Shown here: piece after piece, positions 1 to 8,542 of the stretch
Layout: the number at the start of each line of letters is the position of its first letter
Position numbering within the stretch: position 1 is the stretch's first letter
Assembly: GCF_051132615.1 (NCBI RefSeq)
Contig: NZ_CP152375.1
Location: forward strand, 62,001 to 126,000
Source: G051132615 sp051132615
Lineage (GTDB): Bacteria > Pseudomonadota > Gammaproteobacteria > Burkholderiales > Neisseriaceae
Direction of reading: 5' to 3'
Length of the DNA: 64,000 bases
Translations under genes and position numbers: made by a program
The notes under the pieces: model-generated
The model's input: the letters and a program-made list of their open reading frames with translations, nothing else
What the model was told of the DNA's origin: nothing
Databases searched by the model: none

Positions 1-627
1 TGTATCCATTGTAAACATGACGCCCGCACAACCATCATCAGATCGAACCATTCTTTGTACACCAACAGACAAAGCAACGTCTTGATGAGAAAAGTCTTTA
101 TGCACACGATAAGAAATAGCACGATCATTATACAAAGAAGCAAATACTTGTTTTGCCGCCTGTTTAACATTGTCTAGCCCACTAATATTTAAAAAAGTTT
201 CCTGCTGGCCAGCAAAAGAAGCATCGGGTAAATCTTCTGCTGTAGCAGAAGAGCGTACCGCAACGCAAATCTCTGCCCCCCCAGCATCAGCAACCATCTT
301 AGCCCATGCAGCATCAATTTCTTGCTCTAGATCTTGAGGAAAAGACGTTTGCATGATCCATTGACGAATTTGTGCACCTGTTTGGGTTAATTGCGTTATA
401 TTGTCTACATCCAATTGCTGCAAAAGCTGATCAATACGTTTATCTAAACCATCCTGAGCCAAAAAGGTTCGATATGCAGCAGCAGTTGTGGCAAAGCCCC
501 CAGGTACTCTAATGCCTTGAGAGGATAATTGGCTGATCATCTCCCCTAAAGAAGCATTTTTTCCACCAACGCGTTCAACATCGGTCATACGCAAATGTTC
601 AAACCAGATAACGTTATTTTCTATCAT
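1..627 (-). CDS. ppsA: Phosphoenolpyruvate synthase, N-terminal part (runs off window)
   Basis: This is the first 209 codons of a leftward gene cut by the window edge. PEP synthase makes phosphoenolpyruvate from pyruvate and ATP in gluconeogenesis. The translation opens [12 protein letters not shown] and then reads [12 protein letters not shown], the usual start of the PEP/pyruvate-binding (ATP-grasp) domain. It continues with [20 protein letters not shown], the conserved ATP-binding stretch of the PPS/PPDK family. The phosphohistidine and C-terminal TIM-barrel domains lie outside the window. The MFS transporter gene upstream runs in the same direction but is separated by 165 bases with hairpins, so ppsA probably has its own promoter. 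Identity is firm; only the N-terminal domain is visible. Confidence 0.93.
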   Translation of the reverse strand, partial: MIENNVIWFEHLRMTDVERVGGKNASLGEMISQLSSQGIRVPGGFATTAAAYRTFLAQDGLDKRIDQLLQQLDVDNITQLTQTGAQIRQWIMQTSFPQDLEQEIDAAWAKMVADAGGAEICVAVRSSATAEDLPDASFAGQQETFLNISGLDNVKQAAKQVFASLYNDRAISYRVHKDFSHQDVALSVGVQRMVRSDDGCAGVMFTMDT

Positions 628-672
628 GTCAAATCCACTTTTTAAAATAAAGAAAAACTGCTCATACACAAA

Positions 673-688
673 GCCTAATTGATTAGGC
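673..688. promoter_or_regulatory. 16-bp palindrome upstream of ppsA
   Basis: A perfect 7-bp inverted repeat (GCCTAAT, two-base spacer, ATTAGGC) lies about 46 bases upstream of the ppsA start. Its position fits an operator or the base of a 5' leader hairpin. No known binding-site consensus is recognised. Confidence 0.35.
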
Positions 689-721
689 ACGACAAATGGT
701 GATTTATTATTTTTTTAAATG

Positions 722-774
722 AATCAGTTCTATAACTGAAATGAGCTGGGGAGAAAATAAATTGATTTCTCCCC
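722..774 (-). terminator. Two tandem hairpins after the MFS gene, possible terminator
   Basis: A 9-bp stem GGGGAGAAA/TTTCTCCCC occupies 748-774. A second stem, ATCAGTT/AACTGAA, lies at about 723-740. Both sit just past the stop of the MFS gene, where the all operon should end. The first stem has no clean T-run on the minus strand, so this is only a candidate terminator, or part of the ppsA leader. Confidence 0.4.
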
Positions 775-792
775 TAACAAGACATTGACAAC

Positions 793-2028
793 TTAATTTA
801 CTTGTACATCATTATTTTGATTTTCTTTTACAAACAGCATGGCAATAATGCCCACTACGGTAACAACTGCTGCAAAATAAAAACCACTATTCAAACTACC
901 TGTACGATCCGCCAAAAAGCCTGTGACATAGGGTGCACAAATGGAAGCACACATACCAAAGAAATTATATAAACTAAATGCAGTACTTAAAGCAGCTTTA
1001 GGTGCATTATCGGCAACTAAGGCAACCAATACAGGGTTTAAACTGATCTTACCAATAAACCCATAAAGTACCAACACGGCAATTAAAACAGCGTAAGAGT
1101 TTGAATACACAATCCCAAAAATCGCCACTAAAGATAATGGCATCATAAACAATACCACGGGTTTTCTTTTACCTAATTTGTCGGATACATAGCTACATAA
1201 TAATGTGCCCACAATAGAAATCCAAGGCACAATAGAAGCAATTTGTGAAGCTTGAACTTTATCCATTCCTCGCTCTGCTTCTAAATAATTAGGTAACCAA
1301 GTAATGATCACAAAGAACCCATAAATAGAACAGAAAATGGTGATATAGGCCAAAACCAGATTACGGTTTTTAAACAAGTCACTGAATTTAAAAGCTTCTT
1401 TAGATTGTGCTTGTACAGCATTTTGCTCGGCAGCTTTTGGATCAGCTTTTTCTCTGATCCAAAATAACATCATGAGTGTCACGATCAAAATAGGCACAGC
1501 AACAACTACAAAAGGCATTTTCCATGAGGTATGGTAGTTTGTCACCATAATACTGGATAAGTAGTAACCAAAGGCAATACCAAAAGACATACCACTACCA
1601 ATAACCGCACTGCCTAAGGTGATCCATTTTTTTGGAATGGCTTCAGATGACAAGGCATATTGTGGTCCATAATACGCGCCTTGTGCAGCACCTGTAATCA
1701 TCCATAATGCAATGAAAATCATAAATGTTGGTGACACTGCAATGGATGCAATAAATACAGCATAAAGGAAAAAACCTGTCACCAATACTTTTTTGCGCCC
1801 TATTTTATCGCCTAAAATACCTGATGGCACTTGTAAGAAGGTGTAGGTTAAGAAAAACAAACTCATCACCCCACCGGTTTGTGCTTTAGATAAGCCAAAT
1901 TCTGATTGGATTTCAGATATAACGGGACTTAAGACACTTCGACCAGCGTAAATCACCACCCAACCCAAGAAAAAGACTATGACGACTTTTATCCAATAAG
2001 AGTCGATTTTTTTTGATTCGTTTTGCAT
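793..2028 (-). CDS. MFS transporter, anion:cation symporter-like, candidate ureide importer
   Basis: A 411-residue inner-membrane protein of the major facilitator superfamily with about 12 hydrophobic segments. The loop between TM2 and TM3 carries the MFS signature (residues near 70-80, GDKIGRKK), and the matching loop in the second half reads SDKLGKRK. The overall look is that of the anion:cation symporter group, which carries organic acids. It is the last gene of a leftward run after allF-allG-allH, 20 bases past the allH stop, with a good AAGGAG ribosome site. From that context I infer that it imports the substrate of the pathway, such as oxalurate or another carbamoylated acid. The substrate cannot be read from the sequence. 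Confidence 0.85.
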   Translation of the reverse strand: MQNESKKIDSYWIKVVIVFFLGWVVIYAGRSVLSPVISEIQSEFGLSKAQTGGVMSLFFLTYTFLQVPSGILGDKIGRKKVLVTGFFLYAVFIASIAVSPTFMIFIALWMITGAAQGAYYGPQYALSSEAIPKKWITLGSAVIGSGMSFGIAFGYYLSSIMVTNYHTSWKMPFVVVAVPILIVTLMMLFWIREKADPKAAEQNAVQAQSKEAFKFSDLFKNRNLVLAYITIFCSIYGFFVIITWLPNYLEAERGMDKVQASQIASIVPWISIVGTLLCSYVSDKLGKRKPVVLFMMPLSLVAIFGIVYSNSYAVLIAVLVLYGFIGKISLNPVLVALVADNAPKAALSTAFSLYNFFGMCASICAPYVTGFLADRTGSLNSGFYFAAVVTVVGIIAMLFVKENQNNDVQVN

Positions 2029-2048
2029 AATAATGCTCCTTATTACAA

Positions 2049-2867
2049 CTATTTAATTTCTTTAGAATCAGTTTGTAATGCCATATAAACACCAAATAAA
2101 CCATCTATTCCTGAATGTGCACCAACCTGTGTCATATTCTCTAAATACCGCAATAAAGAAGTAACTGGAGTAGGCAAAAACAGTGATTTGACTACCTGTA
2201 ACAATCTGGATGAAAACAAACCCTGTATAGCACAATCAAAGTACGCAATACTCAGTGGCGTGGTTAATATTGCATAAGTTTCACGATGAAGATGAAAATA
2301 ACACCATAAAGCAGATACATGTTGTAACCGTATATACTGAACACACATTGCCCCAATAAGCATATCGTCCCCACTTGGTGTACTGCCAGGCCCTCTACCA
2401 ATAAGCCATTTAACAGCATCTTCCCAACCTAACGCATTTGACGCATTGTGTTCTGGCTGTGTTAATGCTGTTTTAATAATAGGGTCGTTTATTAAGCATT
2501 TCATTTCCCCCAACCCCAATATCTTCTGTTGATTTAAAAAATCTGATAAGACACTCATTTTTTGAGCCAACAGTTGATAGGATGGTGGGATTAAAGATGC
2601 TTTTAAGCTAAACTGTTTGACTTTACTTAGTTCAATTAAAAAGTAATTTTGATGAAAAGCTTGCTCAAAATCATGCTCACTCAGAATAATCTGTTCAGGT
2701 AAAAGTCCTTTTGTACGATCTGAAATAAAGATTGTTTTTGAATTTGGCATTTCTTGTATTTCAACCACTAAGCCATGAGCAAACCGTGCCTGAACAACTA
2801 ACTTTATGGTATTAAAGTCAGTTAGTTCTAAATGTTGGCTAACAGCAAGTGGTCGAAAACAAAGCAT
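2049..2867 (-). CDS. allH: DUF2877 protein, oxamate carbamoyltransferase subunit AllH
   Basis: A 272-residue cytoplasmic protein of the DUF2877 family (E. coli YlbF/AllH). The diagnostic motif GPGSTPSGDDMLIG is present near residue 158. In E. coli this family is reported to be one of three subunits of an oxamate carbamoyltransferase, with FdrA (AllF) and YlbE (AllG). Together they phosphorolyse oxalurate to oxamate and carbamoyl phosphate. Here it follows allG with about 20 bases between them, and the MFS gene comes next, so co-transcription is likely. Family assignment is strong; the catalytic role rests on homology and on the intact allF-allG-allH order. Confidence 0.87.
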   Translation of the reverse strand: MLCFRPLAVSQHLELTDFNTIKLVVQARFAHGLVVEIQEMPNSKTIFISDRTKGLLPEQIILSEHDFEQAFHQNYFLIELSKVKQFSLKASLIPPSYQLLAQKMSVLSDFLNQQKILGLGEMKCLINDPIIKTALTQPEHNASNALGWEDAVKWLIGRGPGSTPSGDDMLIGAMCVQYIRLQHVSALWCYFHLHRETYAILTTPLSIAYFDCAIQGLFSSRLLQVVKSLFLPTPVTSLLRYLENMTQVGAHSGIDGLFGVYMALQTDSKEIK

Positions 2868-2888
2868 TTTTTAACTCCAATAATCCAT

Positions 2889-4145
2889 TTACGCTGGATA
2901 TTTTTGGGCCAAAGCCAATAAAGCTTTTTCAAAACAAGGTAATGGTGCTCTCACCGTACCAGCACCGACTTGACCAATACCTGGCTCTTTATGGGCAATA
3001 CCTGTGTTGATTAATGGTGTGATACCTGTTTCAACAACCAAACGAACATCAATCCCAACACAAGCACCTCTAAAATTCCAAGTAGGAATAGATAAAGCTG
3101 GGTTTTGCGATAAACAAATTTCAGCCATTTCATTACTGATTTCTAATGCATCATCAAAACCACCTGCACCAACAAAACGAGTCACGCCGGGTGCCGCAAT
3201 CATGGTCATCCCGCCCACACCAAAAGTTTCTGTAATCGCACTGTCTCCAATATCTGGGTTAGCATCTTCTTGGCTATATCCAGTAAAAAATAAACCTTGT
3301 GGCGTATTAACTGGTGCCGTAAACCATTGATCACCTAACCCACTGACTCGAATAGCGAACTCTTTACCATTACGTGTCATTGCAGTCACAATAGTGCCTT
3401 CCCCCACAGTATGTGCGGCATCCATAGCTGCTTTACAATAAGCCATCGCAACATTTAAGAAAAACTGATCTGTTTTACCCAAAAAAGACAAAATTTCGAC
3501 ACGTTCTTGATCCGTAATATCAATGGCCGCAATTTCTGGGCTCAATGTCCTTAACAACAAAGCAGATGCAGCAATATTGCGTTGATGAAACTCATCCCCC
3601 ATGGTAATAGCTTGAGCCATTAATGCTGTTAAATCAATACCTTCTTCAAAACGTTTTAATGCTTTAGATAATGCAGGTGCCAGTACATCTTTCATCCAAT
3701 GCAATCTGGTTTGTACTTCTTCCCCATAAGCGCCAAAACGCATAACCTTACCAATACCCTCATTCATATTGCAATAAGCAAAATTACCATGCGTGGTATT
3801 TTTCACTTTCAATACAGGCATGCTTTGTGAAGTAATACCTCCCATTGGTCCCACAGCACCAACATAATGGCAAGGTTTAAATGCTATTTGGTCGCTTTGC
3901 AGCATGTTTACTGCTTCTTGTTCTGTCGCAGCCCATCCTTCAAATAATAACGCACCAATACATGCGCCTTTCATCGGGCCTGTCATATCAGCATAGGCAA
4001 TAGGCGGGCCAGCATGTAACAGTATTTTCTTTTCTCTTAATTCTGGAATCGCTTCTCCTGCTGGAACAACATCTTGCCAAAATGGGCGAGCCGATTTAAT
4101 CATTTCAATAACTTTTTCATTTGCTAAAGCAATCGTATTATTCAT
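2889..4145 (-). CDS. allG: DUF1116 protein, oxamate carbamoyltransferase subunit AllG
   Basis: A protein of about 418 residues in the DUF1116 family (E. coli YlbE/AllG and YahG). Recognisable stretches are PPIAYADMTGPMKGA near the N-terminus and GIAHKEPGIGQVGAGTVRAP near the C-terminus, both hallmarks of the family. The frame is open from 4160, but I choose the ATG at 4145 (MNNTIALAN) because AAAGG sits seven bases upstream of it, while the earlier ATG lacks a ribosome site. It lies between allF (27-base coding gap as read from 4160) and allH in the same direction. It should form the carbamoyltransferase complex with those two partners. The biochemical role is inferred from E. coli. Confidence 0.88.
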   Translation of the reverse strand: MNNTIALANEKVIEMIKSARPFWQDVVPAGEAIPELREKKILLHAGPPIAYADMTGPMKGACIGALLFEGWAATEQEAVNMLQSDQIAFKPCHYVGAVGPMGGITSQSMPVLKVKNTTHGNFAYCNMNEGIGKVMRFGAYGEEVQTRLHWMKDVLAPALSKALKRFEEGIDLTALMAQAITMGDEFHQRNIAASALLLRTLSPEIAAIDITDQERVEILSFLGKTDQFFLNVAMAYCKAAMDAAHTVGEGTIVTAMTRNGKEFAIRVSGLGDQWFTAPVNTPQGLFFTGYSQEDANPDIGDSAITETFGVGGMTMIAAPGVTRFVGAGGFDDALEISNEMAEICLSQNPALSIPTWNFRGACVGIDVRLVVETGITPLINTGIAHKEPGIGQVGAGTVRAPLPCFEKALLALAQKYPA

Positions 4146-4186
4146 GATGCAGCCTTTCATTTACTTAAATTCAATCAATAAAAACA

Positions 4187-5869
4187 TTACTGTAATTGGT
4201 CTAAAGCTTTAATTAACTGTTCATCACCTCCAGCAGGTGGCGCCCAATTGACTTGAACAACATTTGCTTTTGATTTCAATAAATCGTCTGCAAATGAACG
4301 CAAGCCAATGTTGATGACTTTTGGTCCATCCTGAATCAATGTTGATGTTTGTTCAGTTGATGAAGTTAATTGTTTATAAGGTTCTGTTTGTTGGGTAATT
4401 CTGACCGCAGCTTCAATGGCTTCACGATTATTGGATAACAGCATCACACCTGCATCTTTAAGGATTTTTTTCTGAAGTCTGATATCCTGATAATCTTCAT
4501 CTGTCCCACAAATGGCGGCAATATAAGTCACTTGTCCATCTTCTGCTTTGCGCTGAGCGCGTGCGGCTTCTATTGTTTGCGCAGCCTGTTCGGCTGGGTT
4601 TTCATGAGCGCCAAAACCAATGACCATATCCATAACAACCACGGCTGTTTTTGGGTCTGTGCCCGCTTTAAGAATCAACTCATTGCGCACAGAAGGATCA
4701 ATCATGGGGTGAGCACGATTAACAGTATAAACATCATCCCCTAAGTCGATTACAGAATGACCATTGTGTGCAAACATCACACCTTCAGGGTGATCACCAG
4801 AAAATGGAACATCTAATGCATTTGCCAACAACATTGCCGCTTCTGATGCTAAGGTACCACCACAAAATAAGCCTCTGATTTGTGTTTGTTCAGTACTCAT
4901 TTTTGCTTTGGCTTTTGCTTCATTAATACGCTGCTGACGCGCAACGGCTTTTTGTGCTGCTTGATCTAAGGTCGCTGCAAATTCTATATTACCATCTGAA
5001 TGTGTATTATTTTCACCAAGGAAAATGGCCACAACAGGTTTCTCTTGGCTTTTTAATTTTGCAATAACCTTTTCTTTCACTTCTTTTGCAGGAGGTTTAG
5101 AAACAAAAACAATCATATCGGTGTTGTTATCATGAGCAAGCATTTCAATTGCATCTAAAGCACTGATCCCACCAATTTGACTGGACAAATCTCGCCCACC
5201 TAAACCAATTGCATGCGAAATACCTTCACCCAAATAATCAACACCAGACAAAACGGCCTGAATACCTGTACCAGAAGCACCAATCACACCAATACTGCCT
5301 TTTCGATTTAAGTTCGAAAAAGCCAAAGGAATATTTTTAATGGTACCTGTCCCACAATCAGGTCCCATAACGATCAGTTTATTCTGATGAGCATATTGTT
5401 TTAATGCCAACTCATCTTTAACTGAAACATTGTCACTGAAAATAAAAACATTTAAATGATTGTCTAATGCCTTTTTAGCTTCCCTTGCAGCATATTTACC
5501 TGCAATTGAAATCAACGCCAAATTAGCATTATTCATATGATTAAGTGCACCTTTAAGTGACTTCACTTGTGCATAAGAAGAGCTTTTTCTTTGAACAGAC
5601 TGATCTTCTAAAAAAGCATTCACCGCTTCAATAACAGCGGGCACTACCGATTCATCATCCCCTTCAATAGCAATACATAAATCGCTGGCTTTAGCAGCGC
5701 TGATTTCTTGAGTCAAAAGCCCTGTGTTTTCAAAAATCTCCTTGTTGGCATTGGTGCCCATCATGATAGAAATTTTAGATACCTTAGGCATATCAGCCAG
5801 CTTTTTACTCAAAAGCATCAAACTGACTGAATCTTGAAACACACCATTTTTAATGACAGAGTACAACAT
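4187..5869 (-). CDS. allF: FdrA/AllF, acyl-CoA synthetase-fold subunit of oxamate carbamoyltransferase
   Basis: A 560-residue protein of the FdrA family, related in fold to succinyl-CoA synthetase. Visible motifs are GPDCGTG near residue 170, the nucleotide-type loop GVIGASGTGIQ near 193, and FCGGTLASEA near 335. The length matches E. coli FdrA. It is the first gene of the leftward operon, preceded by a strong AGGAGG ribosome site. In E. coli FdrA was named as a suppressor of FtsH mutations and is now reported as AllF of the oxamate carbamoyltransferase. Together with AllG and AllH it should release carbamoyl phosphate for the carbamate kinase encoded at 7512. Confidence 0.9.
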   Translation of the reverse strand: MLYSVIKNGVFQDSVSLMLLSKKLADMPKVSKISIMMGTNANKEIFENTGLLTQEISAAKASDLCIAIEGDDESVVPAVIEAVNAFLEDQSVQRKSSSYAQVKSLKGALNHMNNANLALISIAGKYAAREAKKALDNHLNVFIFSDNVSVKDELALKQYAHQNKLIVMGPDCGTGTIKNIPLAFSNLNRKGSIGVIGASGTGIQAVLSGVDYLGEGISHAIGLGGRDLSSQIGGISALDAIEMLAHDNNTDMIVFVSKPPAKEVKEKVIAKLKSQEKPVVAIFLGENNTHSDGNIEFAATLDQAAQKAVARQQRINEAKAKAKMSTEQTQIRGLFCGGTLASEAAMLLANALDVPFSGDHPEGVMFAHNGHSVIDLGDDVYTVNRAHPMIDPSVRNELILKAGTDPKTAVVVMDMVIGFGAHENPAEQAAQTIEAARAQRKAEDGQVTYIAAICGTDEDYQDIRLQKKILKDAGVMLLSNNREAIEAAVRITQQTEPYKQLTSSTEQTSTLIQDGPKVINIGLRSFADDLLKSKANVVQVNWAPPAGGDEQLIKALDQLQ

Positions 5870-6255
5870 ACACCCTCCTGGTTGAACAAAATAATCAATT
5901 ATTATTCACTAATCTACATCTTTGCTTTTCCTGATTTAAAAAAAATCAGACAGCAACAGTAACAGGATGTTATTAAGAGAAATTTGGTCTTAATTAATTT
6001 AAAACCATAGTAGGAGATTTATGAGCAAAAGGATAGATGTAAACGATGTTCTTAAAATTTTATTGGCAATACTGCCTTAATTGATGAAAATTTTTCAAAG
6101 AAAAAGCACTCTCTATAAGGATGGATACAAACAAAGATAATGAGATAAAAAACTCAAAATATTATTGATTTATCTAAAAAAAATTTCGACAAAAAAAAGG
6201 ACAAAAAAATATTCTTGCCCAAAAAAGACTTAAAAACATTATTGCCACAATTTTT
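5870..6255. promoter_or_regulatory. 386-bp AT-rich gap between allF and the LysR gene
   Basis: This gap must hold the promoter of the allF operon. It contains a weak hairpin (CTGATTT/AAATCAG, 5931-5949), a 19-codon forward reading frame with a ribosome site (6021-6080), and a 13-bp palindrome TGAAAA-T-TTTTCA at 6085-6097. The palindrome matches the half-sites of longer repeats upstream of allK. No other gene was seen. Confidence 0.5.
6021..6080 (+). pseudogene. 19-codon reading frame, possible remnant of a Pmp3/YqaE-type small membrane protein
   Basis: A rightward ATG sits four to five bases behind an AGGAG ribosome site and encodes MSKRIDVNDVLKILLAILP before a stop. The stretch DVLKILLAILP resembles the first helix of Pmp3/YqaE (UPF0057) proteins, which normally continue with a second proline, a glycine-rich turn and a second helix. 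None of that continues in any frame downstream. It may be a decayed gene start or a genuine micropeptide. The resemblance is short and could be chance. Confidence 0.28.
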
Positions 6256-7182
6256 TCAACGATGGATTAAATCATCATAAATGACTCTAAGAACTTGACC
6301 TTCAGAAAAAGAATGTTCTATCCACTGTGCAACCTCTCCTTTTAACTCATGTTTAATCGCCAATAACATACGTGAAGGTTGACGAGGATTTTTAATTTCT
6401 TTTTCAATCAATTTTTTCTCTTCAATATCTTTTCTGACCATATAATCTGGTAAAAAACCAATACCCACCCCCAAGCGTTGCACCTGATATTTTGTTTCCA
6501 AATCTGGCACTTTAATGATTTCTTGACCATGTAAAAGCCAGCCAACTTTTTTGGTAATGTTTAATGCAGTATCCTCAATAAAGGCGGAAGGATAAAGACG
6601 CAGAACACTTTCAGGAATAGGTTCGACTGCATTGGCTAAAGGGTGATTAGGGGCAATAACAAACTTCCAATGAACGCGGCCTAATTCGATATAATCCAGC
6701 CCGCCCCCCTCTACCAATTTACCTGGTGCACCAATAGCAATATCAATGTTTTTATTTAATATCGCATCCCAAACACCATTATAAACTTCGGTGGTAATAA
6801 TGACCTGACACAAAGGAAAACGTTGCTTAATATAACTTAATAATTTTGATGTATGATAAGGCGTATGCATCAAATTATTAATACAAATTCTTAACTTAAA
6901 TTCAATGCCTTGATTAATACTATTCAAACTACGCTGTATCGAATTAAAGTCATTTAAAAGATGTACCGCCTTTTGATAAAAATAATTACCCGCTTCAGTC
7001 AATTCAACATTACGGGTATTACGCTGTAAAAGATCCATACCTAAATAGGTTTCCATTCTTTTAATGGCATAGCTTATGGCCGATGATGTCAATCCAAGCT
7101 CATCAGCAGCCCGACTCAAATTTTTATGTTTTGCCACTTGGGCAAAAATGTATAAATTATCTTCACTAAACACCGATTTCAT
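6256..7182 (-). CDS. LysR-family transcriptional regulator, likely of the all module
   Basis: A regulator of about 308 residues. The N-terminal winged helix-turn-helix reads NLSRAADELGLTSSAISYAI at about residues 18-38, followed by the usual linker helix and an effector-binding domain. The frame is open four codons further, to a GTG at 7194, but the ATG at 7182 has AGGTGG eight bases upstream and is preferred. It sits between the allF operon (same strand, 386 bases downstream) and the divergent carbamate kinase gene, the typical arrangement for a LysR regulator controlling its neighbours. The probable inducer is a pathway substrate such as oxalurate; this is inference. Confidence 0.88.
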   Translation of the reverse strand: MKSVFSEDNLYIFAQVAKHKNLSRAADELGLTSSAISYAIKRMETYLGMDLLQRNTRNVELTEAGNYFYQKAVHLLNDFNSIQRSLNSINQGIEFKLRICINNLMHTPYHTSKLLSYIKQRFPLCQVIITTEVYNGVWDAILNKNIDIAIGAPGKLVEGGGLDYIELGRVHWKFVIAPNHPLANAVEPIPESVLRLYPSAFIEDTALNITKKVGWLLHGQEIIKVPDLETKYQVQRLGVGIGFLPDYMVRKDIEEKKLIEKEIKNPRQPSRMLLAIKHELKGEVAQWIEHSFSEGQVLRVIYDDLIHR

Positions 7183-7511
7183 AATATTACCCACCTAAAA
7201 ATTATGTCACATCAAATTAATGAAAAAATATCACTAATAATTTTCAAATTGATGATATTTTTTTAAGCACATTCCCATTTTAGTAAATATCCTTATAATA
7301 AAACAAGAAAAATTTATCAATTTAACTTTTTTATCAAAAAGTTGCTTAATTTTATTAAGAAACAAACAAGAAAAGCAAACATGAAAAATTATCAATAATT
7401 TTTCATCAAAACATAAAAATGAAAACGCGCATCACGAAAGAATGATTATGTGACTCACTGTTTTATTTTTTTAGAAAATTTTGATAGACAAAACTGAAGA
7501 AGGAATGTGCC
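7183..7511. promoter_or_regulatory. Divergent control region between the LysR gene and allK
   Basis: A very AT-rich region of 329 bases between two divergent genes. It holds a perfect 12-bp inverted repeat with a two-base spacer at 7381-7406 (ATGAAAAATTAT / ATAATTTTTCAT), about 105 bases before the allK start. A looser TGAAAA-N14-TTTTCA pair lies at 7221-7246, near the LysR start. These are the best candidates for the LysR binding sites. A ribosome site, GAAGGA, precedes allK. Confidence 0.5.
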
Positions 7512-8462
7512 ATGTCAAAAAAATTAGCTGTTATTGCAGTTGGTGGAAATGCTTTAATCCCAGATGATCAACATTGTTCTTATCAAGATCAATATAATGC
7601 CATTTTAAAAAATGCAGAATCTGTTGCAGACATGATTGAAGCAGGTTGGAGAGTTGTGCTCACACATGGTAACGGCCCCCAAGTTGGTTTTATCTTACGT
7701 AGATCAGAACTGGCAAGCTTAGAAGTACCTACTGAGCCTTTAGATTGTGCGGTAGCGGACACTCAAGGTTCTATTGGTTACCATTTCCAAAATGCGTTAA
7801 ACAATGTATTAAAACGCCGAAACATTCACAAACCTATTGCCAGTATTGTGACCCAAACGATTGTGTCGAAGAATGATCCTGCATTTTCAAAACCCACTAA
7901 ACCTATTGGGGCCTTTATGGATGAAAAAACGGCAAAAGAAAGACAAAATACACTGGGCTGGAACATCATGGAAGATTCTGGCCGTGGATGGCGACGCACG
8001 GTTGCCTCTCCGCAACCTATTGCCATTCAGGAACTATCAACTATTCGCTCCTTACTTGACCAAGATATTTTGGTGATTGCCTGTGGAGGTGGTGGCATTC
8101 CTGTTGCATTTGATGATCAAGAAGAATTAATTGGCGTTGAAGCAGTTATTGATAAAGATTTAGCATCGGCACTTTTGGCTAAAGAATTAAAAGCGGACTT
8201 ATTACTCATTCCTACTGGCGTAGAACAGGTTGCCATTAACTTTGGTACACCTGAGCAACAGTGGTTAGATACATTAACAGTACAAGATGCTCGCCACTTT
8301 AGTGAAAAAGGAGAGTTTGGAGAAGGCAGTATGGGACCTAAAATTAATGCAGTGATTGACTTTGTGTCTGAAGTACCTGATGCACAAGGGCTAATTACTT
8401 CACCAGATGTAATCAAAGAAGCTTTGGAAAGGAAAACAGGCACATGGATTGTTAATAATTAA
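7512..8462 (+). CDS. allK: Carbamate kinase (AllK/ArcC type)
   Basis: A 316-residue carbamate kinase, which moves phosphate from carbamoyl phosphate to ADP, giving ATP, ammonia and carbon dioxide. Family motifs are clear: VGGNAL at the N-terminus, THGNGPQVG near residue 51, IACGGGGIPV near 195, and EGSMGPKINA near 275. The length is normal for the family (about 300-315). No arginine deiminase or ornithine carbamoyltransferase gene is nearby. The divergent allFGH operon supplies carbamoyl phosphate instead, so the AllK (YbcF) role is more likely than the ArcC role. It is transcribed alone and ends at a strong terminator at 8484. Confidence 0.93.
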   Translation: MSKKLAVIAVGGNALIPDDQHCSYQDQYNAILKNAESVADMIEAGWRVVLTHGNGPQVGFILRRSELASLEVPTEPLDCAVADTQGSIGYHFQNALNNVLKRRNIHKPIASIVTQTIVSKNDPAFSKPTKPIGAFMDEKTAKERQNTLGWNIMEDSGRGWRRTVASPQPIAIQELSTIRSLLDQDILVIACGGGGIPVAFDDQEELIGVEAVIDKDLASALLAKELKADLLLIPTGVEQVAINFGTPEQQWLDTLTVQDARHFSEKGEFGEGSMGPKINAVIDFVSEVPDAQGLITSPDVIKEALERKTGTWIVNN

Positions 8463-8483
8463 ATTTTACTCACGTGATACAAA

Positions 8484-8515
8484 AAAAGCAGGCTATTTAT
8501 CAATAGCCTGCTTTT
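8484..8515. terminator. Bidirectional intrinsic terminator between allK and yaaA
   Basis: A 10-bp stem AGCAGGCTAT/ATAGCCTGCT with a six-base loop, flanked by an A-run on the left and a T-run on the right. It lies between the convergent allK and yaaA genes and can serve both. Confidence 0.9.
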
Positions 8516-8542
8516 TCATACATAGCTCAACCAACTCTTTTT

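Noticed and set aside
7826..8026. Frames on the opposite strand or in other frames of allK
   Set aside because: They overlap a complete, well-conserved carbamate kinase and have no independent support. The same holds for other antisense frames across the window.
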